From: Campylobacteraceae bacterium
GTDB lineage: Bacteria > Campylobacterota > Campylobacteria > Campylobacterales > Sulfurovaceae
Direction: 5' to 3'
Length of the DNA stretch: 12,731 nt
NCBI GenBank assembly: GCA_027002665.1
Contig: JALWZK010000268.1
Span: 1-12,731 of the forward strand
The notes under the pieces are model-generated. The model had not been told where the DNA came from and searched no databases. It saw nothing but the letters and a program-made list of their open reading frames with translations. The translations under genes were made by a program, and so were the position numbers. Positions within the stretch are counted from its first letter, which is position 1; each line of letters opens with the position of its first letter. Positions 7,515 to 12,731 of the stretch are shown here, in pieces.

Positions 7515-7882
7515 TACCATACCTCTGGAGCAAGTGATACAATTTTCATAAATCCTGCATATCGTGTCTCTCTCGCTACAGGACCAAAAATACGAGTACC
7601 AATTGGTTGTTTTTTATCATCGATGATTACAGCTGCATTATCATCAAATCTAATTAGAGAGCCATTCTCTCTCTGTATCTCTTTATGAGTTCTAACAACT
7701 ACAGCTTTAACCACCTTTCCTCTCTTAACTTTACCTGTCGGGAGTGCCTTTTTAACAGAGGCTACAATAATATCACCTACCGATGCATATCTTCTCTTTG
7801 AGCCACCAAGCACCTTAATACACATAATCTCCTTAGCACCACTATTGTCTGCCACAGTTAATCTTGTAAAACTCTGTATCAT
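7514..7882 (-). CDS. rplN: 50S ribosomal protein L14
   Basis: L14 lies at the subunit interface of the 50S particle. The protein starts [17 protein letters not shown], with the family motif VADNSGAK at 10-17, and continues with the five-stranded barrel pattern ([17 protein letters not shown]) and RIFGPVARE near the C-terminus. The length of 122 residues is standard. The start overlaps the rpsQ stop as TAATG and follows GGGAG at seven bases, inside rpsQ codons. The stop overlaps the rplX start in the same way. Confidence 0.98.
   Translation of the reverse strand: MIQSFTRLTVADNSGAKEIMCIKVLGGSKRRYASVGDIIVASVKKALPTGKVKRGKVVKAVVVRTHKEIQRENGSLIRFDDNAAVIIDDKKQPIGTRIFGPVARETRYAGFMKIVSLAPEVW
7522..7526 (-). 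promoter_or_regulatory. Shine-Dalgarno of rplX, inside rplN
   Basis: AGAGG lies seven bases before the ATG at 7514 and favours it over the ATG at 7520. It is read within the Pro-Glu-Val codons at the end of rplN. Confidence 0.65.
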
Positions 7883-8130
7883 TAATCTTCTCCCACTTTT
7901 AGGATTTCAAGTAGTCTAAAGCTTTTCCTTTTTGAGATTGGACGACACTCAATTGCACTCACAGTATCTCCAACCTTAGCTTTACCCTTCTCATCATGAA
8001 TAAGATATTTTTTAAATCTCTTTACAATTTTGTGATATCTAGGGTGGATTACTTTTCTCTCTACGAGAACAGTAGCAGTTTTCTCACCTGCTATCTTAAT
8101 CACAGTCCCAGTTATTTGTCTCTTTGGCAT
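7882..8130 (-). CDS. rpsQ: 30S ribosomal protein S17
   Basis: S17 is a primary 16S rRNA-binding protein with an OB-fold. The sequence shows GTVIKI (8-13), [16 protein letters not shown] (23-38), the HDE motif (45-47) and the signature [13 protein letters not shown] (61-73). The length of 82 residues is normal. The Shine-Dalgarno AAGGGG lies seven bases before the ATG, overlapping the last codons and stop of rpmC. The final codons VGED contain the rplN Shine-Dalgarno. Confidence 0.97.
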   Translation of the reverse strand: MPKRQITGTVIKIAGEKTATVLVERKVIHPRYHKIVKRFKKYLIHDEKGKAKVGDTVSAIECRPISKRKSFRLLEILKVGED

Positions 8131-8134
8131 ACTC

Positions 8135-8332
8135 TCACCCCTTACTTAGATGCTTTGCTGTAATAGCTGTTTTAATTCTGGCGATGTCTCTTCTCGCCAT
8201 TCTCAACTCACTTGTATTAGTAAGTTGCATTGTTTTCTGTTTCGCTTTTAGAGTAAATAGCTCAAGTTTCTTCTCTTTAAGCATTGCCTCTAACTCTTTA
8301 ACGCTCTTATCCTGAATATCAGTATATTTCAT
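8135..8332 (-). CDS. rpmC: 50S ribosomal protein L29
   Basis: L29 lies at the polypeptide exit, next to L23, near the docking site of SRP and trigger factor. The 65-residue protein has the expected two-helix hairpin: [19 protein letters not shown] for the first helix and a basic second helix with [12 protein letters not shown]. Its ATG at 8332 lies inside the end of rplP (14-base overlap), with AAAGGA five bases upstream. It is followed by rpsQ after four bases. Confidence 0.96.
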   Translation of the reverse strand: MKYTDIQDKSVKELEAMLKEKKLELFTLKAKQKTMQLTNTSELRMARRDIARIKTAITAKHLSKG

Positions 8333-8744
8333 TGCTATCCTTTGCAGAAATAATTTTACATTTTAACGGGAATTTATGTAGAGCCAGTGTTAAAGCTGAA
8401 CGAGCTACATTCTCAGGCACACCTGCCACCTCAAATATAACTCTACCGGGTTTAATATTCATAACCCACTCCTCAACACTACCTTTACCTTTACCCATTC
8501 TGGTCTCAAGAGGTTTCTTTGTTAAAGGTTTATCGGGAAATACTCTAATCCAAGATTTACCCTGTCTCTTCATCTCTCTTGTCATGGTAATTCTGGCCGC
8601 TTCAATCTGTCGCGAATTGACACGACCTGCTGAGATAGCCTTTAGTGCAAACTCACCAAATTCAATCTTATTTCCCCTGAAGGATTTACCTCTGTTACGA
8701 CCCTTCATAACTTTTCTAAATTTTGTCTTCTTAGGCATTAACAT
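8319..8744 (-). CDS. rplP: 50S ribosomal protein L16
   Basis: L16 lies near the A-site tRNA elbow and is a late assembly protein. The sequence contains [12 protein letters not shown] (14-25), [12 protein letters not shown] (45-56), the loop [20 protein letters not shown] (67-86), then KGS and the C-terminal globular part. The length of 141 residues and the opening MLMPKK match related Campylobacterota. The first ATG (8744) has GAGGTG seven bases upstream and is preferred over the ATG at 8738. It lies 2 bases after rpsC. Confidence 0.98.
   Translation of the reverse strand: MLMPKKTKFRKVMKGRNRGKSFRGNKIEFGEFALKAISAGRVNSRQIEAARITMTREMKRQGKSWIRVFPDKPLTKKPLETRMGKGKGSVEEWVMNIKPGRVIFEVAGVPENVARSALTLALHKFPLKCKIISAKDSNEIY
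8338..8343 (-). promoter_or_regulatory. Shine-Dalgarno of rpmC, inside rplP
   Basis: AAAGGA lies five bases before the rpmC ATG and is read in the Ala-Lys-Asp codons near the end of rplP. This supports the overlapping start. Confidence 0.75.
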
Positions 8745-8746
8745 AA

Positions 8747-9445
8747 CTATTCACCTCTTCTTCTCGATGGTCTTCTACCACCTCTTTTCTCTTCTTTCTT
8801 CTCTGCTTGAATACCTTTTGCTAAGACTTCACCTTTAAAAATCCAAACTTTAACGCCAATAATTCCATAAGTTGTCTGTGCTTCTGCAAAACCGTAATCA
8901 ATCTTAGCTCTCAATGTATGGAGAGGAACTCTACCCTCAAGATACCACTCTGTTCTCGCCATCTCAGCACCACCCAATCTTCCTGCTACGGAGATTTTAA
9001 TCCCCTTTGCACCAGATTTTAATGCACCTTTAATAACGCTCTTCATAGCTCTTCTAAATGCAACTCTTCTCTCAAGTTGAGTTGCTGCATTTTCGGCAGC
9101 AAGTTGTGCTGATGCTTGAGGTCTCTTCTCCTCTTTAATATTTAGAGATATATCTTTACCAAACTTTCTGCTAAGTGTCTCTTTAAGTTGAGTAATATCA
9201 GCACCCTTTTTACCGATAATAATTCCGGGTCTTGCTGTAACAATGGTAACTCTTATCTTCTTAGCAGTTCTCTCAATAATGAGATTGGATACACCTGCAT
9301 AGAAAAGCTCTTTTTTGAGATATTTTCTTAGTCTATAATCCTCTTCAATAAAATTAGCAGTTCTCTCTTTTTTTGGGAACCATCTCGATTCCCAATTTCT
9401 ATTAATTCCAAGTCTTAAACCAATAGGATTTACTTTTTGACCCAT
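8747..9445 (-). CDS. rpsC: 30S ribosomal protein S3
   Basis: S3 forms part of the mRNA entry helicase site of the 30S subunit. The start [14 protein letters not shown] is the family hallmark. A KH domain follows, with GKKG (78-81) as its G-x-x-G loop. The C-terminal domain has [20 protein letters not shown] and [11 protein letters not shown]. The tail (after about 212) is highly charged ([17 protein letters not shown]). The length of 232 residues is normal. The start is one base from the rplV stop, with AGAGGA in the last rplV codons. Confidence 0.98.
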   Translation of the reverse strand: MGQKVNPIGLRLGINRNWESRWFPKKERTANFIEEDYRLRKYLKKELFYAGVSNLIIERTAKKIRVTIVTARPGIIIGKKGADITQLKETLSRKFGKDISLNIKEEKRPQASAQLAAENAATQLERRVAFRRAMKSVIKGALKSGAKGIKISVAGRLGGAEMARTEWYLEGRVPLHTLRAKIDYGFAEAQTTYGIIGVKVWIFKGEVLAKGIQAEKKEEKRGGRRPSRRRGE

Positions 9446-9446
9446 A

Positions 9447-9770
9447 TTATGCTTCCTCTTTTGCTACTTCTACCAAGATGTGAGATGTTGGTTTTAAAAT
9501 TCTCGTTGCAGTTCCTCTCGCTCTCGGTCTCCATCTTTTCAATACAGATGCCTTATCAACTCTACAACTTATAATTTTTACCTCCTCTGGCTCAAAATCT
9601 CCGTTGGCTACAGCTGAAGCTATAACCTTTGAGATAATCTTTGCTGCTTTGTTTGGCATAAACTCCAATGAGGCTAAGGCTAACTCTGCGTTCATACCTT
9701 GAACTTCTCTTGCGATTAACCTCGCCTTAGTTGGTGATACTCTTGTAAATTTCAATAATGCTCTACTCAT
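9447..9770 (-). CDS. rplV: 50S ribosomal protein L22
   Basis: L22 lines the exit tunnel with a long beta-hairpin. The sequence shows [16 protein letters not shown] (10-25), ASAVANGDF (51-59) and the tunnel hairpin near [17 protein letters not shown] (77-93), where macrolide-resistance changes are known in the family; I see no unusual change there. The length is 107 residues. The Shine-Dalgarno TAAGGTG contains the rpsS stop. The closing AKEEA codons carry the rpsC Shine-Dalgarno. Confidence 0.97.
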   Translation of the reverse strand: MSRALLKFTRVSPTKARLIAREVQGMNAELALASLEFMPNKAAKIISKVIASAVANGDFEPEEVKIISCRVDKASVLKRWRPRARGTATRILKPTSHILVEVAKEEA

Positions 9771-9779
9771 ATTAACACC

Positions 9780-10055
9780 TTAACCTTTTCTTTGAACAGA
9801 GCCTTTATGACCCTTAAATGTTCGAGTTGGTGCAAACTCACCAAGTTTATAACCAACATGATTTTCTGTAATAAATACAGGAATAAACTGTCTTCCATTG
9901 TGAACATTGATAGTTAAGCCGATAAATTCAGGGAAAATAACAGAACGCCGTGACCATGTCTTAATAGGTTTATGCGAGCCCTCTGCCTTCGCTTTTAAAA
10001 CTTTTTTCTTTAGATGTTCATCTATAAATGGACCTTTTTTAGTTGATCTTGCCAT
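9780..10055 (-). CDS. rpsS: 30S ribosomal protein S19
   Basis: S19 forms a complex with S13 in the 30S head close to the A-site tRNA. The sequence shows [10 protein letters not shown] (3-12), [15 protein letters not shown] (32-46) and the signature [20 protein letters not shown] (53-72), followed by [11 protein letters not shown]. The length of 91 residues is normal. The ATG is nine bases past the rplB stop, which is part of the TAAGGG ribosome site; a second in-frame TAA follows in the spacer. Confidence 0.98.
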   Translation of the reverse strand: MARSTKKGPFIDEHLKKKVLKAKAEGSHKPIKTWSRRSVIFPEFIGLTINVHNGRQFIPVFITENHVGYKLGEFAPTRTFKGHKGSVQRKG

Positions 10056-10064
10056 ATTTTACCC

Positions 10065-10892
10065 TTACTTCTTTCTCTTAGAGATAATTAACTTATCACT
10101 ATATTTTTTCTTACGAGTTTTATAACCTTTTGTTGGCATACCCCATGGTGAGACAGGGTGTCGTCCAGAGTTGGTTTTACCTTCACCTCCCCCGTGTGGG
10201 TGGTCAATTGGGTTCATAGCAGAACCTCTTGTCTGTGGTCTAATACCTCTATGTCTCTGTCGTCCAGCTTTACCACCAACAACATTTGACCAATCCTCAT
10301 TGCCAACCGTCCCAATAGTTGCCATACACTCTCCAAGCACATATCTCATCTCACCGGATGGTAACCGTAGAGATACATATTTTCCATCTCTACCCATAAT
10401 TTGAGCATAGCTACCGGCACTTCTCGCTATAGCTCCACCTTGACCAATATTAAGTTCAATATTATGGACCAAAGTTCCGACAGGAATTGATTTTAATTTC
10501 ATCGCATTACCGGTCTTAATATCGAGTCCGGATTCTGCTGACATAATTTTATCACCAACCTGCATACCCTTAGCTTGAAGGACATATCTTCTATCACCAT
10601 CACTATATTTAACAAGACAAATCCTACAGGTTCTATATGGGTCATACTCAACAGACGCAATAGTCCCCTCTACACCAAACTTGTCTCTCTTAAAATCTAT
10701 AATTCTATATAGCTTTTTGGCTCCACCTTGTCTATGACGAGATGTAATTCTACCATTTGAGTTTCTACCCGCACTTCTTGGAAGTTTTTTGAGGAGACTT
10801 CTAACAGTTGGCTTTCCAGTAATATCCCCGCTATCGAGGGTTGTAATATATCTTCGACCTGCTGAGGTTGGTTTATATGATTTAATTGCCAT
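10065..10892 (-). CDS. rplB: 50S ribosomal protein L2
   Basis: L2 is a core large-subunit protein needed for subunit joining and peptidyl transferase activity. The sequence has [21 protein letters not shown] (about 40-60), the SH3-like middle domain, and the C-terminal motif [13 protein letters not shown] (226-238) with the conserved histidine H231. It ends in a basic tail; 275 residues is standard. The ATG at 10892 follows TAGGAG, which includes the rplW stop, with a second in-frame TAG directly before the ATG. Confidence 0.98.
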   Translation of the reverse strand: MAIKSYKPTSAGRRYITTLDSGDITGKPTVRSLLKKLPRSAGRNSNGRITSRHRQGGAKKLYRIIDFKRDKFGVEGTIASVEYDPYRTCRICLVKYSDGDRRYVLQAKGMQVGDKIMSAESGLDIKTGNAMKLKSIPVGTLVHNIELNIGQGGAIARSAGSYAQIMGRDGKYVSLRLPSGEMRYVLGECMATIGTVGNEDWSNVVGGKAGRQRHRGIRPQTRGSAMNPIDHPHGGGEGKTNSGRHPVSPWGMPTKGYKTRKKKYSDKLIISKRKK

Positions 10893-10901
10893 CTACTTCT
10901 C

Positions 10902-11183
10902 CTACACTGATAGACTATCTATTTTAGCATCTTCAGGTAAAAGCACATAGAACTTTTTGAAATCAGCCCTCTTACCCTTAACACCTTTAAATCTTTTAAC
11001 TTTACCATTAACCCTCATAGAGTTTACTCTAAGAGGCTTAATACCAAAATACTCTTGGAAAACTGCTTTTAGACCACTCTTAGTCATTCTTGGGCTAGTC
11101 TGAACAACGATAATACCATCTTCTTGAAGATTTAGAGATTTCTCGGTATATAGTATTGCTTTAATATCTGTAATATCTGCCAT
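10902..11183 (-). CDS. rplW: 50S ribosomal protein L23
   Basis: L23 is the main docking protein for trigger factor and SRP at the tunnel exit. The sequence has [11 protein letters not shown] (6-16), the conserved early motif, and a basic loop ([18 protein letters not shown], 50-67) that reaches into the tunnel wall. The length of 93 residues is normal. The start is one base from the rplD stop; the upstream AAAGAGAG is a weaker Shine-Dalgarno than at most other junctions, so coupling is likely. Confidence 0.97.
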   Translation of the reverse strand: MADITDIKAILYTEKSLNLQEDGIIVVQTSPRMTKSGLKAVFQEYFGIKPLRVNSMRVNGKVKRFKGVKGKRADFKKFYVLLPEDAKIDSLSV

Positions 11184-11184
11184 A

Positions 11185-11784
11185 TTAGCTCTCTTTTGTC
11201 AATTTATCCCAAACAGCTTTTTCAATTACCACAGAGTGGTAAGCGGCTGCAAGGTAAGCATTTAGCTCATTTGATTCTATCAAATACGCATTTTGAAGGT
11301 TTCTAAACGCAAGAGATGTTTTATCATTAAACTCAATTGACTCTTTTACAATCAATACATCTCTTTGACCCAAACTATCTACAAACTTCTTAGCATCTTT
11401 TGTTTTACCTGACTCAATAGTAATATTATCAACTACAAATAGCTTCTCATTTTGAGCATGCTGCTCTAAAGCGTAATAGAGAGCCAGTTTTTTCTGCTTC
11501 TTATTAACCTTTTGCTTATAGTTTCTATTGTTTTTAGGACCAAAGACAACACCCCCACCTACAAATAGAGGTGAACGGCGTGAACCAGCTCTTGCTCTTC
11601 CACCACCCTTTTGGGACCACGGTTTTTTACCTCCACCTCTAACTTCTGAACGATTTTTACTCTTAGCTGTATTAGCTCTCAATCCAGAAGCATAAGCTTT
11701 ACAATATAGGTAAAGATTATGTGGATTTATTCCTATAAATGAGTTCGGAAGTTCATCTCTCTTAATTACTGTTCTATTTATCAT
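11185..11784 (-). CDS. rplD: 50S ribosomal protein L4
   Basis: L4 reaches into the exit tunnel and, in E. coli, represses the S10 operon. The sequence starts with INPHNLYLY (19-27) and [20 protein letters not shown]. The extended tunnel loop is at about 50-80, with [33 protein letters not shown] (86-102) and the Rossmann-like C-terminal half follow. The length is 199 residues. The start overlaps the rplC stop as ATGA and has AAGGA about eight bases upstream. Confidence 0.97.
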   Translation of the reverse strand: MINRTVIKRDELPNSFIGINPHNLYLYCKAYASGLRANTAKSKNRSEVRGGGKKPWSQKGGGRARAGSRRSPLFVGGGVVFGPKNNRNYKQKVNKKQKKLALYYALEQHAQNEKLFVVDNITIESGKTKDAKKFVDSLGQRDVLIVKESIEFNDKTSLAFRNLQNAYLIESNELNAYLAAAYHSVVIEKAVWDKLTKES

Positions 11785-12362
11785 TTAACAATCCTTACCA
11801 ATCCTCTGGCACCATTGTGACCCGGAATTGAACCTTTTAATACTAATATTCCATTTTCAGCATCGAATGAGATAACCTCATTTTTAACTGTAACTTTTCT
11901 ATTTCCATACTGTCCGGGCATCTTTCTACCCTTTGCTACACGACCCGGCCACTCAGCATTCCCAATTGAGCCAATTCTTCTACCGAATCTATGACCATGA
12001 GATGATGGACCACCACTGAAGTTGTGTCTCTTCATACCACCTTGGAAACCACGACCTTTACTCTTGAGAGATGTCTTTACCACCTTAGCACTATTTAAAG
12101 GCTCAGTCGAATAGTCTCCCACCTCTGTTCCCTCTGCAACTCTAATGGTCATAAACTTATTAAACTCTTTACTAAGATTAAATTTAGCCTGTTGCCCCTG
12201 AATAGGTTTATTTAACTTCTTACTAAAGTTATATGCAACAAGTGCCTTCCCATCTTCTCGAACTTCACACACCTTAGTATCAATAACTTTTAGAAGTGTT
12301 ACAGGAATGGTTGGAACAGTAACCGTTCTACTCATACCTATCTTCTCAATAATAAATTCCAT
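11781..12362 (-). CDS. rplC: 50S ribosomal protein L3
   Basis: L3 starts 23S rRNA folding and its loop reaches the peptidyl transferase centre. The opening [14 protein letters not shown] is of the Helicobacter/Campylobacter type. Family landmarks are [16 protein letters not shown] (103-118), SHG (121-123), GSIG (131-134) and [20 protein letters not shown] (139-158). Q151 aligns by eye with the glutamine methylated by PrmB in other bacteria. The length of 193 residues is slightly below E. coli. The TAGGAG site includes the rpsJ stop, with a second in-frame TAG before the ATG. Confidence 0.97.
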   Translation of the reverse strand: MEFIIEKIGMSRTVTVPTIPVTLLKVIDTKVCEVREDGKALVAYNFSKKLNKPIQGQQAKFNLSKEFNKFMTIRVAEGTEVGDYSTEPLNSAKVVKTSLKSKGRGFQGGMKRHNFSGGPSSHGHRFGRRIGSIGNAEWPGRVAKGRKMPGQYGNRKVTVKNEVISFDAENGILVLKGSIPGHNGARGLVRIVK

Positions 12363-12371
12363 AATCTACTC

Positions 12372-12683
12372 CTATCTGTCCATTGAACGAATCTCAACAT
12401 CAATTTCAGGTGCTAAATCCAACTTCATTAAAGAGTCAATAGTCTCTGAAGTAGCTGAAACGATGTCTATCATTCTTGCGTGAATTCTAATCTCAAACTG
12501 CTCTCTACTATCTTTATTGATATGTGGAGATTTTATTACAGTATATTTTTTAATCTTAGTTGGCATTGGTATTGGACCAATTAACTCTGCCCCCGTTCTT
12601 CTAACAGCCTCAACAATTGAAGCGACCGAGCGGTCTAAAACACGATGATCATAAGCTTTAAGCTTAAGTCTAATCTTTTCCAT
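12372..12683 (-). CDS. rpsJ: 30S ribosomal protein S10 (NusE)
   Basis: S10 is part of the 30S head and also acts as NusE, the partner of NusB and NusG in transcription antitermination and coupling. The sequence has [13 protein letters not shown] (5-17) and the flexible loop signature [19 protein letters not shown] (36-54) followed by [15 protein letters not shown] (56-70). The length of 103 residues is normal. It is the first operon gene in the window. An AAGG eight bases upstream supports the ATG at 12683. Confidence 0.98.
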   Translation of the reverse strand: MEKIRLKLKAYDHRVLDRSVASIVEAVRRTGAELIGPIPMPTKIKKYTVIKSPHINKDSREQFEIRIHARMIDIVSATSETIDSLMKLDLAPEIDVEIRSMDR

Positions 12684-12731
12684 TTAATTTACCTTATAAA
12701 GAACTCGTTAAGTTTTCTATAACATATAGAA
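12684..12731 (-). promoter_or_regulatory. Visible rpsJ leader with an inverted repeat at its distal end
   Basis: Only 48 bases before rpsJ are visible. They hold the AAGG ribosome site and, at 12715-12731, a perfect inverted repeat TTCTATA-3-TATAGAA. Read on the minus strand, the repeat contains TGTTATAGA, which resembles an extended -10 element (TG-n-TATAAT) but matches the hexamer only 4 of 6. A promoter is possible but not shown, because the -35 region lies outside the window. Confidence 0.3.

Noticed and set aside
8332..8838. A 168-codon open frame on the plus strand opposite rplP and the end of rpsC
   Set aside because: It lies antisense to two certain ribosomal protein genes, has no family features, and has the composition expected of a shadow frame.
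2114..12683. Mobile element, CRISPR array, tRNA or inserted gene in the operon
   Set aside because: All intervals between the 23 genes are 13 bases or less, and no repeats or foreign genes are visible.

Overview
The window is AT-rich bacterial DNA that reads as Campylobacterota (formerly Epsilonproteobacteria), probably a Sulfurimonas/Sulfurovum-type lineage. This placement rests on remembered protein features: the short SecY opening, the L3 opening [10 protein letters not shown], the L16 opening MLMPKK, a four-cysteine S14, and the absence of L30 (rpmD) between S5 and L15. The genus is an inference; no search was possible.

Layout. Positions 1-2073 hold two plus-strand genes: an initiating sugar-phosphate transferase of the PglC/WcaJ family (surface polysaccharide) and, 13 bases further on, a P-loop ATPase resembling the AAA_14/DUF4143 type. 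A 40-base convergent gap (2074-2113) contains a short hairpin, the likely terminator. From 2114 to 12683 the minus strand carries one unbroken 23-gene S10-spc operon, read from right to left: rpsJ, rplC, rplD, rplW, rplB, rpsS, rplV, rpsC, rplP, rpmC, rpsQ, rplN, rplX, rplE, rpsN, rpsH, rplF, rplR, rpsE, rplO, secY, map, infA. The last 48 bases (12684-12731) are the visible leader upstream of rpsJ.

How the genes work together. The operon supplies ribosomal proteins of both subunits, the SecY translocon channel, methionine aminopeptidase and initiation factor IF-1. Every gap inside it is 13 bases or less, so the genes are almost certainly co-transcribed and translationally coupled. It ends at infA, with no rpmJ-rpsM-rpsK-rpsD-rpoA-rplQ following, so that block must lie elsewhere.

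The search for novelty. I see no defence system, mobile element, CRISPR array, tRNA or obviously undescribed gene system. The most distinctive signal is in the gene junctions. At nine of 22 junctions the upstream stop codon is part of the next gene's Shine-Dalgarno sequence. Six of these have exactly nine bases between stop and start, and four of those six carry a second in-frame stop in that spacer. At other junctions the last sense codons of the upstream gene spell the Shine-Dalgarno sequence.
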